A stretch of DNA of 64,000 bases from Candidatus Rokuibacteriota bacterium (lineage in GTDB: Bacteria > Methylomirabilota > Methylomirabilia > Rokubacteriales > CSP1-6), in NCBI GenBank assembly GCA_003221695.1, contig QHSX01000050.1:1-64000 (forward strand), given 5' to 3'. The notes under the pieces are model-generated. The model had not been told where the DNA came from. It did no database searches and worked only from the letters and a program-made list of their open reading frames with translations. Below are positions 49,474-59,299 of this stretch, piece by piece; the stretch's first letter is position 1, and each line of letters begins with the position of its first letter. The position numbers and the translations under genes were made by a program.

Positions 49474-50486
49474 GCAAGAACTTCAAGCTCATGAAATTAA
49501 TTTCTCAGGCTCCCCGGGAGCTCCGGCTGATGGTCCGGTGCCTCGAGCTCTACTACCGCCAGGCGCGGCCGCAGAAGGAGATCGCCCGGGCGCTCGGCGT
49601 CTCCGCGGCGACGGTGTCGCGGCTCCTCAAACGCGCCTACGATGAGGGCTTCGTCCGGGTCGAGCTCGACCTGCCACGCGCCGAGGAGCTCGAGGCGGCG
49701 CTCACCGAGCGGTTCGGCCTGCGCGAGGCGGTGGTCGTGGCGGCGGGGGGCCGCGCCGACCTGAAGGAGGAGCTCGGCGCCGCGGCGGCGGCCTACTTCG
49801 AGAAGATCGCGTCGAACGGGATCCGCGTGGGGCTCTCGTGCGGGTTTACCCTCTACGAGACGATCCGTCAGCTCCGGGAGCGGCGGTTTCGCGACCTCGC
49901 CCTCTACCCCCTCTCCGGCGAGAGCACGCTCAAGATGGTGGACCTCTCCCCGAACACGCTCGTCGGGATGATGGCCGCGAAGTACCGGCCGCACGTGAGC
50001 GCGTACGCCCTGCCCGTGCAGCACCTCCTGTCGCTCCGCGAGATCGAGCGGGAGCGACGCCGGCTCCTCCGCGACCCCGAGATCCGGTCGATCTACGAGG
50101 CCGCGCAGGCGGTGGACATCGCGCTCGTGGGGATCGGCATGATCGGCGAGCAGACCCCGGGGTTCTGCGCTCTCGCGGAGTCCTACGGCGTCAGCGTCAA
50201 GCGGTTGCGTCAGCTCGGGGTCGTGGGCGAGATCAACTACCAGCCCTTCGATGCGGCGGGCCACACGGTGGACCGCCCGGAGCTGCGCGTCCTCATGCAC
50301 CGGATCCTCTCGGTCGAGGTCGGCCGGCTCCAGACGCTTTCGCGCCGCCCCGACCGCCATGTCGTGGCGATCGCCGGCGGCCGGGCGAAGCTCGACGCCG
50401 TGCGCGGGGCCCTCGCCGGCCGCTTCATGAACGTGTTGGTGACCGACGAGGACCTCGCCGCGGCGCTGGTGCGGCGGGCCGCCTGA
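49464..50486 (+). CDS. SorC/DeoR-type sugar-binding transcriptional regulator
   Basis: A 340-residue regulator with an N-terminal helix-turn-helix (QKEIARALGVSAATVSRLLKRA, about residues 38-59) and a C-terminal SorC effector domain (VGLSCGFTLYETI...). SorC proteins sense phosphosugars. The gene is divergent from the fructose-bisphosphate gene, and the promoter of that gene overlaps its start, so autoregulation and control of the neighbour are plausible. GTG 49464 is the track start; ATG 49491 is an alternative. Confidence 0.87.
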   Translation: MASSKNFKLMKLISQAPRELRLMVRCLELYYRQARPQKEIARALGVSAATVSRLLKRAYDEGFVRVELDLPRAEELEAALTERFGLREAVVVAAGGRADLKEELGAAAAAYFEKIASNGIRVGLSCGFTLYETIRQLRERRFRDLALYPLSGESTLKMVDLSPNTLVGMMAAKYRPHVSAYALPVQHLLSLREIERERRRLLRDPEIRSIYEAAQAVDIALVGIGMIGEQTPGFCALAESYGVSVKRLRQLGVVGEINYQPFDAAGHTVDRPELRVLMHRILSVEVGRLQTLSRRPDRHVVAIAGGRAKLDAVRGALAGRFMNVLVTDEDLAAALVRRAA

Positions 50487-50503
50487 GGGCGGCCCCTCAG
50501 GCG
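50480..50503. terminator. Bidirectional hairpin overlapping both convergent stop codons
   Basis: CGCCTGAGGG-CGGC-CCCTCAGGCG is a perfect 10-bp stem with a 4-base loop. One arm holds the TGA of the SorC gene (50484-50486) and the other that of accA (50497-50499). Confidence 0.6.
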
Positions 50504-51468
50504 CCGCCGCGCTCTACCGCGGTCTCCTCGAACGCGCCGAGCCGCCTGAACTTCTCGTAGCGCTCCGCGACGAGGGCTTCCGACGACTTCGGCGTGAGGT
50601 CCGCCAGCTGATCGCGGAGCGCGGCCCGCACGGCGGCCGCCGACGCGTCCCAGTCGCGGTGGGCGCCGCCGAGCGGCTCGGGGACGATCGCGTCGATGAC
50701 GCCGAGGCGCAGGAGATCGGGCGCCGTGATCCGCATCGCCGCCGCCGCCTCCGGAGCCTTCGCGGCGTCGCCCCAGAGGATCGCCGCGCAACCCTCCGGC
50801 GAGATCACCGAGTAGATCGCGTACTCGAGCATGAGGACGCGGTTGCCCATGCCGATCGCGAGCGCGCCGCCGCTGCCGCCCTCCCCCGTGACGATCGCGA
50901 CGATCGGCGTGCGCAGCGCGGCCATCGCGCGAAGGTTCCGCGCGATCGCCTCCGCCTGGCCCCGCTCCTCGGCGCCGATGCCGGGGTACGCGCCCGGCGT
51001 GTCGATGAGGGCGAGGATCGGCTTGCCGAACTTCTCGGCGAGCTGCATGAGACGGAGCGCCTTCCGGTAGCCCTCGGGGTGCGGCATGCCGAAGTTGCGC
51101 GCGATCTTCTCGCGCGTGTCGCGCCCCTTCTGGTGGCCGATGACGACGATGCCCTGGCCCTCGAAACGCGCGAGGCCGCCGACGATCGCCGCGTCGTCTC
51201 CGTAGAGTCGGTCGCCGTGGAGCTCGACGAAGTCCTCGAAGAGGAGCCGGAGGAAGTCGCGGGTGTGGGGACGCTTGGGGTGGCGGGCGAGCTGCGTCCG
51301 CTGCCAGGCCGTCAGGCTTGCGTAGGTCTTCTGGCGTTGCCGGTGGAGCCGCTCCTCGAGCTTCGCGATCTCCTCGCGGACGCGGGGCGAATCGTCCTCG
51401 GCCTGGAGCGCCGCGATTCGGTTCTCCAGCTCGAGCAGCGGTTCCTCGAAGTCAAGCGCGTCCGGCAT
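50497..51468 (-). CDS. accA: Acetyl-CoA carboxylase carboxyltransferase subunit alpha
   Basis: A 323-residue alpha subunit of the carboxyltransferase that transfers CO2 from biotin to acetyl-CoA in fatty acid synthesis. Typical segments: [11 protein letters not shown] at the start, [49 protein letters not shown] and [21 protein letters not shown]. Normal length. The first 17 bases overlap the dnaE end. accD is not in the window. Last gene of the guaB3 operon. Confidence 0.96.
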   Translation of the reverse strand: MPDALDFEEPLLELENRIAALQAEDDSPRVREEIAKLEERLHRQRQKTYASLTAWQRTQLARHPKRPHTRDFLRLLFEDFVELHGDRLYGDDAAIVGGLARFEGQGIVVIGHQKGRDTREKIARNFGMPHPEGYRKALRLMQLAEKFGKPILALIDTPGAYPGIGAEERGQAEAIARNLRAMAALRTPIVAIVTGEGGSGGALAIGMGNRVLMLEYAIYSVISPEGCAAILWGDAAKAPEAAAAMRITAPDLLRLGVIDAIVPEPLGGAHRDWDASAAAVRAALRDQLADLTPKSSEALVAERYEKFRRLGAFEETAVERGGA

Positions 51469-54400
51469 ACTCCACCGTGACCGTGTCGACGCCCAGGAGC
51501 GACTCGACCCTCGCGCAGAGCTCCGGGCTCGCGTCGACGGTGACGCCGCGGCAGCGGACCACGACCTCCTGCGACCCGAGCAGGAGGTGGAGGAACAGCG
51601 GGACGCGCCCCGGGTGCGCGGCGCAGACCTGACGGAGCGCGCCGAGCGCGTCGCCCGGCTCCCTGGAGGCCGTCACGCGGATCCGGCACGCGCTCGGCTC
51701 GCCGGTGGCGACGCGGTGGCGGGCGCCGTTCGCGGCGAGCGCCGCCTCGAGGGGACGGATGTCCTCGGCGAGCACGACCCGCCCCTTCTCGCCGTCGTCC
51801 ACCCTGCCCCGTACCAGGAGCGGTTCGCGCGAGTGCAGGCAGGCGGCGGCGGCCCGGTAGGGCTCCGGGAACACCGTGACCTCGACCGTCCCGTCCATGT
51901 CCTCGAGCGTGAAGAACGCCATGCGGTTACCGCTCTTGGTGGACGTCTCCTTGAGCCCGGCCGCGTGACCGAAGAGGAGCACGCGGGCGGCGTGCCCCTT
52001 GGCCGCCAGCTCGGCCGTCGTCGTGAGGCCGAGCGACTCGACGACGGACCGGAAACGGGCGAGCGGATGGCCGGAGACATAGAACCCGAGGACCTCCTTC
52101 TCGAAGGCGAGGCGCTGGTCCGGCTCCCACTCCGGCGTCGTCTCGGTCGCCGCCGCGCTCGGCGCGGGCGCTCCGGCCGGCAGGAGGTCGAAGAACGACG
52201 CCTGGCCCTCCGCACGGTCGCGCTGCTTGCGCTGGCCGCCCTCGAGCGCGGCATCCGCGGTCGCGAGCAGATGGGCCCGCGACAGCCCGAGCGAGTCGAA
52301 GGCGCCCGCCTTGATCAGCGACTCGAGCACGCGGCGGTTCACGAGACGGAGATCGACACGGGCGCAGAAGTCCTCGAGCGACGTGAAGGGCCCCGCCTCG
52401 GCGCGCGCGCGGAGGATGGACTCCATCGCCGCCTCGCCCACGTTCCGGATCGCGGCCAGGCCGAATCGAACCGTATCGCCGGCGACGCTGAACCGCACCG
52501 CGGAGACGTTCACGTCGGGCGGCTCGACGCGGATCTCCATCGCGCGGCATTCCTCGATGTACTTCACGATCTTGTCCGTGTCGCCCATTTCCGAGGTGAG
52601 CAGCGCGGCCATGAACTCCACGGGGTAGTTCGCCTTGAAGTACGCGGTCTGGTACGCGACGAGCGCGTACGCCGCTGCATGGCTCTTGTTAAAGCCATAC
52701 CCCGCGAACTTCTCCATCAGCTCCCAGACGCGGTCGGCCTTCGCCTGGCCGATCCCCCGCTCGGCGCACCCGGCGACGAACTTTGCGCGTTGCTTCGCCA
52801 TGAGGTCGCGGTCTTTCTTGCCCATGGCGCGACGGAGCGTGTCCGCCTCGCCCATGGTGAAGCCCGCCATCTCGGAGGCGATCTGCATGATCTGCTCCTG
52901 GTAGACCATGATCCCGCACGTTTCGCGCGTGAACTTTTCCATCGCCGGATGCTCGTAGGTGATCTTCGCGCGGCCGTGCCGGCGCTCGATGAAGTCGGGG
53001 ATGAGCTCCATCGGCCCCGGCCGGTAGAGCGAGACCATCGCGATCACGTCCGCGAGCCGCTCGGGCCGGAGTCCGCGGAGTGCCTCGCGCATGCCCGACG
53101 ACTCCAGCTGGAAGACGCCGAAGGTCTTCGCCTCGCTCAGGAGCGCGTACGTCTTCGCGTCGTCAAGCGGCAGCGTGTCGAGGTCGATCTCGATCCCCCG
53201 CGCCTCCCTGATGAGGGCCACGGTGTTCGCCAGCACGGTCAGCGTCCGGAGGCCGAGGAAGTCCATCTTGAGGAGGCCGAGCTTCTCGATCGGCCCCATC
53301 GCGTAGCCGGTGATCAGCTCCGGCCGCTTGGGGTCCTTGTAGAGCGGGACGTGCTCGTCGAGCGGCTCGTCGGAGATGACGACGGCCGAGGCGTGGACGG
53401 AGGCGTGGCGGGTACAGCCCTCCAGCGTGCGCGCGATTTCCCAGAGCTCTCGAACGTGCGGTTGGCTCTTCACCATCTCGGCCAGCGGGAGCGCCTTCTG
53501 GTACGCGTCGTCGAGCGTGATGTTGAGGGGGAAGTTCGGGACGAGCTTGGCGATCCGGTCCACGTCGGTGTAGGCCAGGCCGAGCACGCGCCCCACGTCG
53601 CGGATCGCGGCCTTCGCGCCGAGCGTTCCGAAGGTGATGATGTGGGCGACCCGGTCGCGCCCGTATTTCTCCGCGACATACCGGATGACCTCGTCGCGTC
53701 GGTCGTCGGCGAAATCGATGTCCATGTCGGGCATCGAGATCCGCTCGGGGTTCAGGAAGCGTTCAAAGAGCAGGCCGTACCGGATCGGATCGATGTTCGT
53801 GATCCCGAGGCAGTACGCGGTGAGCGAGCCGGCCGAGGAGCCGCGGCCCGGCCCCACGGCGATCCCCTGCTGGCGCGCGTAGTGGATGAAGTCCCACACG
53901 ACGAGGAAGTACCCCGCGAACCCCATCTTCTCGATGACCGCGAGCTCGTGGGCGAAGCGCGCCTCGATCGCCTCGCCTGGGGCCCCGCCGTAGCGGCGCC
54001 GCAGCCCCGCGGTCGCGAGCTCCCGCAGGTAGCTGTCCAGCGTGTGTCCGTCTGGGACGAGGTAACGCGGCAGGTGGAAGGTCCCGAAGTCGAGGGTGAG
54101 GTTACAGCGCTCGGCGACGGCCAGCGTGTTGCGGCACGCCTCGGGCAACTCGGCGAAGACGCGGGCCATCTCCTCCGCCGACTTGACGTAGAACTCTTCG
54201 GTCGAGAACCGGAAGCGGTTCGGGTCGCCGAGATTCGTGCCCGTCTGAATGCAAAGGAGCGCCTCGTGGGCGCGCGCGTGCCCCCCCTCGAGGTAGTGCG
54301 AGTCGTTGGTGCCGACGATCGGCGCGCCGATGGCCTTGGCGATCGCGCGGGTGTCGGCGGTGACCCGCGCCTGCTGCTCGAGCCCGTGGGACTGGACCTC

Positions 54401-54946
54401 CATGAAGTAGTAGTCTCGGCCGACGACCTCCTGGTACCAGCCCGCGATCTCCTTCGCCTTCTGCGTCTCGCCCTGGCCGAGAAGGCGCGAGACTTCCGAG
54501 TTGAGGCACCCCGAGAGGACGACGAGCCCGTCGGCGTGCTGGGCGAGGAGCTCCCGGTCCACCCGGGGCTTGTAGTAGAAGCCTTCGAGGTAGGCCTTCG
54601 AGACCAGCTTGACGAGGTTTTGGTAGCCGACGCGGTTCCGCACCAGGACCGTCAGGTGGTTCGCGCCCTCGTAGCCGCCGTCCTGCGAGCCGCGCTCGCG
54701 CCGGCTCCCGGGGGCGACGTAGAGCTCGCACCCGAGGATCGGCTTGATCCCGGCCTTCTGGGCCGCAAGGTAGAAGTCGATCGCGCCGAAGAGGTTGCCG
54801 TGGTCCGTCAGCGCGATCGCGGGGAAGCGGAGCTCCTTCGCCTTCTGAACGAGCTTCTCGAGCTGCGCCGCTCCGTCGAGGAGGCTGTACTCGGAATGGA
54901 CGTGGAGGTGGACGAACTCGCTATGCTGCACCGGGGACCCGCTCAC
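51452..54946 (-). CDS. dnaE: DNA polymerase III subunit alpha
   Basis: A 1164-residue replicative polymerase. The N-terminal PHP domain starts at [18 protein letters not shown] with [11 protein letters not shown]; the palm has the catalytic acids in [16 protein letters not shown] (about residues 400-415). C-terminal HhH and OB regions follow ([19 protein letters not shown]). The track begins 81 codons too early; GTG 54946, overlapping the guaA stop as GTGA, is the logical start. Length matches DnaE1. It overlaps accA by 17 bases, the frequent dnaE-accA pairing. Confidence 0.96.
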   Translation of the reverse strand: MSGSPVQHSEFVHLHVHSEYSLLDGAAQLEKLVQKAKELRFPAIALTDHGNLFGAIDFYLAAQKAGIKPILGCELYVAPGSRRERGSQDGGYEGANHLTVLVRNRVGYQNLVKLVSKAYLEGFYYKPRVDRELLAQHADGLVVLSGCLNSEVSRLLGQGETQKAKEIAGWYQEVVGRDYYFMEVQSHGLEQQARVTADTRAIAKAIGAPIVGTNDSHYLEGGHARAHEALLCIQTGTNLGDPNRFRFSTEEFYVKSAEEMARVFAELPEACRNTLAVAERCNLTLDFGTFHLPRYLVPDGHTLDSYLRELATAGLRRRYGGAPGEAIEARFAHELAVIEKMGFAGYFLVVWDFIHYARQQGIAVGPGRGSSAGSLTAYCLGITNIDPIRYGLLFERFLNPERISMPDMDIDFADDRRDEVIRYVAEKYGRDRVAHIITFGTLGAKAAIRDVGRVLGLAYTDVDRIAKLVPNFPLNITLDDAYQKALPLAEMVKSQPHVRELWEIARTLEGCTRHASVHASAVVISDEPLDEHVPLYKDPKRPELITGYAMGPIEKLGLLKMDFLGLRTLTVLANTVALIREARGIEIDLDTLPLDDAKTYALLSEAKTFGVFQLESSGMREALRGLRPERLADVIAMVSLYRPGPMELIPDFIERRHGRAKITYEHPAMEKFTRETCGIMVYQEQIMQIASEMAGFTMGEADTLRRAMGKKDRDLMAKQRAKFVAGCAERGIGQAKADRVWELMEKFAGYGFNKSHAAAYALVAYQTAYFKANYPVEFMAALLTSEMGDTDKIVKYIEECRAMEIRVEPPDVNVSAVRFSVAGDTVRFGLAAIRNVGEAAMESILRARAEAGPFTSLEDFCARVDLRLVNRRVLESLIKAGAFDSLGLSRAHLLATADAALEGGQRKQRDRAEGQASFFDLLPAGAPAPSAAATETTPEWEPDQRLAFEKEVLGFYVSGHPLARFRSVVESLGLTTTAELAAKGHAARVLLFGHAAGLKETSTKSGNRMAFFTLEDMDGTVEVTVFPEPYRAAAACLHSREPLLVRGRVDDGEKGRVVLAEDIRPLEAALAANGARHRVATGEPSACRIRVTASREPGDALGALRQVCAAHPGRVPLFLHLLLGSQEVVVRCRGVTVDASPELCARVESLLGVDTVTVEYAGRA

Positions 54947-56493
54947 TCCCACTCGATGGTGGACGGGGGCTTCGACGAAATATCGAAGACCACCCGATTG
55001 ACGCCCTTCACCTCGTTGATGATGCGGTTCGAGATGCGCCCGAGCAGGTCGTAGGGGAGCCGCGCCCAGTCGGCCGTCATCGCGTCCTGGCTCATGACCG
55101 CGCGGAGCGCGATCACGTGCGCGTAGGTGCGGAAGTCGCCCATCACGCCGACCGTCCGGATCGGCAGGAGCACGGCGAAGGCCTGCCACACCTCGCGCTC
55201 GAAGCCGGCCGCGCGCACCTCGTCCTGGACGATCGCGTCGGCCTCGCGCAGGATCGTGAGCCGCTCGGGGGTGACCTCGCCGAGGACCCGGATCGCCAGA
55301 CCCGGCCCCGGGAACGGCTGGCGCCAGACGATCTCCGGCGGCAGCCCAAGGATCTCGCCGAGCCGCCGGACTTCGTCCTTGAACAGCTCCCGCAGGGGCT
55401 CGACCAGCTCGAACTGCATCTTGAGGGGCAGGCCGCCGACGTTATGGTGGGTCTTGATCGTCGCCGACGGCCCCCGGAAAGAGACCGACTCGATCACGTC
55501 GGGATAGAGGGTGCCCTGGGCGAGCCAGGCGATCTCACCGAGCTTGCGGGCCTCCTCCTCGAAGACGGCGATGAACTCGGCGCCGATTCGCTTGCGTTTG
55601 ATCTCGGGATCGGTCACGCCGCGAAGAACGTCCAGAAACCGGTGAGATGCGTCGACCTGGATCAGGTTGATCTTGAAGGCGTCACGGAAGGTGTGGCTGA
55701 CCGATTGCGCCTCGCCCTTTCGCAAGAGCCCGTTGTCGACGAAGACGCACGTGAGCTGATCGCCGATGGCACGGTGGACCAGAACCGCGACCACCGATGA
55801 GTCCACGCCGCCCGACAGCGCGCAGAGAACGCGCTCACGGCCGACCTTCTGCCGGATCTCCTCGACCGTCGTGTCGATGAACCCCGCCATGGACCACGTG
55901 CGGCGCGCCCCGCAGATGTCGAGGAAGTTGTCGAAGATCTTTCGCCCCTGCGGCGTGTGCACGACCTCAGGGTGGAACTGGACCGCGTAGAGCTTGCGCT
56001 GCTCGTCGGCCATCGCGGCGACGGGGCAGTTCGGGGTCGCGCCCAGGGCCGTGAAGCCCTTCGGCGGTCGGAGGACGGTGTCGCCGTGGCTCATCCAGAC
56101 GGCCAGGCGGCCGTCCGCCTCGAGCTCGACACCCTGGAGGAGCCGGCTCGAGCTCAGCAGATCGACTTCAGCTTTGCCGTACTCACGGCGCTCGGCGGGC
56201 ACGACGTGGCCGCCGAGGAGATACCCCATCGCTTGCATGCCGTAGCAGATGCCGAGGATGGGGATGCCCGAGTCGAAGAGCGCTTTTGGCGGAAGCGGCG
56301 CGGCGTCCTCGTAGACGCTCGCCGGCCCGCCGGAGAGGATGATGCCCTTGTACCCCCCCGCGAGGATCGGCTCGATCGGCCGAGTACAGGAGAAGACCTC
56401 GGAGAAAACGCTCATCTCGCGGACCCGCCGGGCGATCAGCTGGGTGTACTGACCGCCGAAGTCCAGGACCGCGATCTTGTCGGCGGCGACCAT
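54943..56493 (-). CDS. guaA: GMP synthase (glutamine-hydrolysing)
   Basis: A 516-residue enzyme converting XMP to GMP. The glutamine amidotransferase domain has the nucleophile Cys in [10 protein letters not shown] and the His-Glu in QFHPEVVHT; the ATP-pyrophosphatase domain has the P-loop [12 protein letters not shown]; the dimer domain ends [16 protein letters not shown], the typical terminus. ATG 56493, 13 bases after the guaB3 stop. Consistent with a purine operon. Confidence 0.97.
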   Translation of the reverse strand: MVAADKIAVLDFGGQYTQLIARRVREMSVFSEVFSCTRPIEPILAGGYKGIILSGGPASVYEDAAPLPPKALFDSGIPILGICYGMQAMGYLLGGHVVPAERREYGKAEVDLLSSSRLLQGVELEADGRLAVWMSHGDTVLRPPKGFTALGATPNCPVAAMADEQRKLYAVQFHPEVVHTPQGRKIFDNFLDICGARRTWSMAGFIDTTVEEIRQKVGRERVLCALSGGVDSSVVAVLVHRAIGDQLTCVFVDNGLLRKGEAQSVSHTFRDAFKINLIQVDASHRFLDVLRGVTDPEIKRKRIGAEFIAVFEEEARKLGEIAWLAQGTLYPDVIESVSFRGPSATIKTHHNVGGLPLKMQFELVEPLRELFKDEVRRLGEILGLPPEIVWRQPFPGPGLAIRVLGEVTPERLTILREADAIVQDEVRAAGFEREVWQAFAVLLPIRTVGVMGDFRTYAHVIALRAVMSQDAMTADWARLPYDLLGRISNRIINEVKGVNRVVFDISSKPPSTIEWE

Positions 56494-56506
56494 CGCGGGC
56501 GCCCCG

Positions 56507-57667
56507 CTACCGCGGGCGCCCCAGCTTCTGAGCCTGTTGGAAGACTTTGCCTTCGGTCTTGATCGTCGGAGCGATGATCAACTCCGTCTGCTGAAGCTCG
56601 CGGATCGTGCGCGCACCGATCGAGCCCATGCAGGTCCGGATCGCGCCGACCAGGTTGAGCGTGCCGTCCTCGGTGAACGCGGGACCGAACAGGATCTGCT
56701 CGAGCGAGCCGGCCACGCCGACCCGGATCCGAGTCCCGCGTGGCAGGTTGGCATGTGGCGTCGCCATGCCCCAGTGGTAGCCCCGGCCCGGCGCCTCGGT
56801 GGCGCGGGCGAACGCCGAGCCGATCATGACGGCGTCGGCGCCTGCCGCGAGCGCCTTGCACACGTCGCCGCCCGTCGTCATGCCGCCGTCGGTGACGATC
56901 GGGACGTAGCGCCCCCGCTGCTTGTAGTGGTAGTCGCGTGCCGCCGCGGCGTCGGCCGTCGCGGTGACCTGCGGCACACCGAGCCCGAGCACCTCGCGGC
57001 TCGTGCACGCGGCGCCCGGCCCGACGCCGATCAAGAGCGCGTCGGCGCCGCAGTCCATGAGCTCCAGGCACGCCTCGTAGGTGACGACGTTGCCGATGAT
57101 GAGCGGGATCGCAAGCTGCTTCTTCAGCTTGCGGAAGTCGACGGGGGTGTACTCGGTGGCGATGTGACGGGCGGTCGTGACGGTGGACTGGACCACGAAG
57201 ATGTCCGCACCCGCTTCCTGCGCGATCTGGGCGAAGCGCTCGGCGCGCTGGGGAATCGACGACACGACGGCGGGCCCCCCACCCTTTTTGATCTCGCGGA
57301 TCCGACGGTGGATCAACTCTTCCTTGATCGGCTCCCCGTAGATCGACTGGATGATCTTGGTCGCCTCGTCCTGACTCGCCGACACGATGCGATCCAGGAC
57401 GTCCTCGGGGTTTGCGTACCGTGCGAAGATCCCCTCCAGGTTCAGGACGGCGAGCCCGCCCAGGCGGCCCATCTCGATCGCCAGCCTGGGGCCGACGACC
57501 CCGTCCATGGCGGCGGCGATGATCGGCAGCTCGAACCGATGGCCCTCGAGCTCCCAGGCGATGTCGACTTCGTTCGGGTTGATCGTCACCGTGCCTGGAA
57601 CGAGCGCGATGTCATCGAACCCGTACGCGACCCTCGCCTTTCGCCCTCGCCCGACCCACATTCCCAT
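56507..57667 (-). CDS. GuaB3-type IMP dehydrogenase family protein
   Basis: A 386-residue TIM barrel without CBS domains, as in the GuaB3 subfamily. Catalytic loop Cys lies in [16 protein letters not shown] and the phosphate site in [19 protein letters not shown]. The C-terminal helix-rich tail ends QKLGRPR. ATG 57667 is preceded by AGGAGAG; the 40 upstream track residues are promoter sequence. It is followed by guaA and so probably provides XMP. It is the first gene of guaB3-guaA-dnaE-accA. Confidence 0.9.
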   Translation of the reverse strand: MGMWVGRGRKARVAYGFDDIALVPGTVTINPNEVDIAWELEGHRFELPIIAAAMDGVVGPRLAIEMGRLGGLAVLNLEGIFARYANPEDVLDRIVSASQDEATKIIQSIYGEPIKEELIHRRIREIKKGGGPAVVSSIPQRAERFAQIAQEAGADIFVVQSTVTTARHIATEYTPVDFRKLKKQLAIPLIIGNVVTYEACLELMDCGADALLIGVGPGAACTSREVLGLGVPQVTATADAAAARDYHYKQRGRYVPIVTDGGMTTGGDVCKALAAGADAVMIGSAFARATEAPGRGYHWGMATPHANLPRGTRIRVGVAGSLEQILFGPAFTEDGTLNLVGAIRTCMGSIGARTIRELQQTELIIAPTIKTEGKVFQQAQKLGRPR

Positions 57668-57738
57668 CAGCTCTCCTCCCCTCAGCCCGCCGCCAGTTCC
57701 CTGCCCGATCGCTGTATATAGGGATCGGCCCCGTGCCG

Positions 57739-57758
57739 TCACACTATATTTCGTGTGA
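57739..57758. promoter_or_regulatory. Inverted repeat over the guaB3 transcription start, operator candidate
   Basis: TCACAC-8-GTGTGA. It begins inside the -10 hexamer of the guaB3 promoter and covers the predicted start site, a place where a bound repressor would block initiation. Confidence 0.5.
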
Positions 57759-57787
57759 GTATACCCGCCGGGCGCGGCGCGTGTCAA
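57758..57787 (-). promoter_or_regulatory. Near-consensus promoter of the guaB3-guaA-dnaE-accA operon
   Basis: Minus strand TTGACA (57787-57782), 18 bases, TATACT (57763-57758). The -35 overlaps the stop codon of coaX. It matches 11 of 12 consensus positions, the best in the window. A weaker alternative (GTGACG-16-TATATA) lies downstream. Confidence 0.65.
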
Positions 57788-58566
57788 CGCGCGGGCGTCG
57801 CGGGATGCGCTTCCTCGTAGAGGAGCCGCAGCCCCGTGAGCCTCAGGTGGTCGTCGACGCGCTCGACCGTGCGCGCGACCCCCGCGATGAGCACGGCGAG
57901 GCCGCCGGTCCCGATCACCTGTGGGCTCCCGCCCATCTCCGCGCGCATCCGATCGACGAGGCCGTCCACGAGCCCGGCGAAGCCGTAGATCGCGCCCGAC
58001 TGGATATTCGTCGTCGTGTCGCGGCCGATCGCTTCCTTGGGCCGGACGAGCTCGACCCGGTGGAGGCGGGCCGCGCGGCTCACGAGCGCATCGACCGCCG
58101 TCCCGAGACCGGGCGCGATCGCGCCGCCGATGAACTCGCCCCGCGCGTTCACGCAGTTAAAGGCCGTCGCGGTGCCGAAGTTGACGACGATGACCGGAGG
58201 CCCATACAGAACGCTCCCCGCGAACGCGTCCACGTAACGGTCGGCGCCGACCTCGCGTGGCGCGTCCACGTCGAGCGGCATCCGCGTGTTCACACCCGGC
58301 TCGACGACGAACGGCGCCTGGCCGAAATACTCCTCGCACATCCACTCGAGCGTCTGTTGGACGGGCGGCACGACGTTCGAGATCGCGATGCCATGGATGT
58401 CGCTGGCCGAGATCCCGCGCGCGCGCAGAAGCGTCTCGATGAACACGCCGTACTCGTCGGCGGTCTGCTCCCGCCGGCTCGTCAGGACCCAGGACACGAG
58501 GAGCCGGTCACCGTCGAAGACACCGATCTTCGTGTTGGTGTTGCCGACGTCAGCGACGAGCAGCAT
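57784..58566 (-). CDS. coaX: Type III pantothenate kinase
   Basis: A 260-residue kinase of the acetate/sugar kinase fold that phosphorylates pantothenate in coenzyme A synthesis. Phosphate-1 motif LLVADVGNTNTKIGVF at the N-terminus, GADRYVDAFAG and IVNFGTATAFNCVN for phosphate-2, and the adenosine motif VIGTGGLAVLIAG near the C-terminus. Its start overlaps the birA end by 17 bases. The pairing birA-coaX is common in bacteria. Confidence 0.95.
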   Translation of the reverse strand: MLLVADVGNTNTKIGVFDGDRLLVSWVLTSRREQTADEYGVFIETLLRARGISASDIHGIAISNVVPPVQQTLEWMCEEYFGQAPFVVEPGVNTRMPLDVDAPREVGADRYVDAFAGSVLYGPPVIVVNFGTATAFNCVNARGEFIGGAIAPGLGTAVDALVSRAARLHRVELVRPKEAIGRDTTTNIQSGAIYGFAGLVDGLVDRMRAEMGGSPQVIGTGGLAVLIAGVARTVERVDDHLRLTGLRLLYEEAHPATPAR

Positions 58567-59299
58567 GGATCACCTCCGACGCGATCTCGCCCGCGACGAC
58601 CCGCTGCACCCCCCGGCCGTCGTGTACCAGCAGCGCGCCGTCCACGTCGAGGCCGACGGCCACGCCGCTGAGGGCGTCCACCCTGACCGGGCGCCCGATG
58701 GTCTCACTCCGTGCGAGCCAGCGCTTGCGCACCTCACCGAAGCCGTGCGACTCGAGCCGCCAGCGCCACGCGTCGAACTCTTCGAGCAGCGTCTCGAGCA
58801 GCGCATCGCGGTCGGGCGCCCGGCCCGTCTCGATCGCCACCGAGGTGGCGCGGTCGGCGAGCTCGGCGGGAAAGGCGCGCTGCGCCAGGTTCACGCCCAC
58901 GCCAGTGACCATTGTAACGGCCGTGGGTGGCGTGCCGATTCGGGACTCCACCAGGATGCCAGCGATCTTGCGACCGTGTGCAAGGACGTCGTTCGGCCAC
59001 TTCAGCCCGGCCTCGATGCCCGTGGCACGACGGAGCGCCTCGGCGACGGCCACGGCCGTTGCGATCGAGAACGTCGCCAGGAGCGTCGGCGCCACTCTTG
59101 GCCGGATCAGGATCGAGGCGAGCAGACTCATCCCGGGGGCGTCGGTCCACGTCCGGCCCCGTCGGCCTCGCCCCGACGACTGGTGGTCCGCGACGACGAC
59201 CGTGCGATCGGGGGCGCCCTCGGCCGCGAGCGCAAACGCGGTCGTCTGCGTGGATTCGACGACCGAGAAGCGGACAATCGGCGCCCGGCTAACGGTCAC
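58550..59299 (-). CDS. birA: Biotin--[acetyl-CoA-carboxylase] ligase (without DNA-binding domain)
   Basis: A 249-residue biotin protein ligase that attaches biotin to the carrier subunit of acetyl-CoA carboxylase. The biotin/ATP loop SSGRGRRGRTWTD, GLKWPNDVLAHGRKIAGIL and GVGVNLAQR are all present. GTG 59299 is chosen inside the end of valS; the 104 earlier track residues are a shadow. There is no N-terminal HTH, so it is not a repressor as in E. coli. It leads into coaX. Confidence 0.93.
   Translation of the reverse strand: MTVSRAPIVRFSVVESTQTTAFALAAEGAPDRTVVVADHQSSGRGRRGRTWTDAPGMSLLASILIRPRVAPTLLATFSIATAVAVAEALRRATGIEAGLKWPNDVLAHGRKIAGILVESRIGTPPTAVTMVTGVGVNLAQRAFPAELADRATSVAIETGRAPDRDALLETLLEEFDAWRWRLESHGFGEVRKRWLARSETIGRPVRVDALSGVAVGLDVDGALLVHDGRGVQRVVAGEIASEVIHAARR

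Noticed and set aside
51587-55054. 1155-codon plus-strand ORF
   Set aside because: Lies opposite dnaE in the codon phase that stays open at high GC. No domain, and dnaE is unmistakable.
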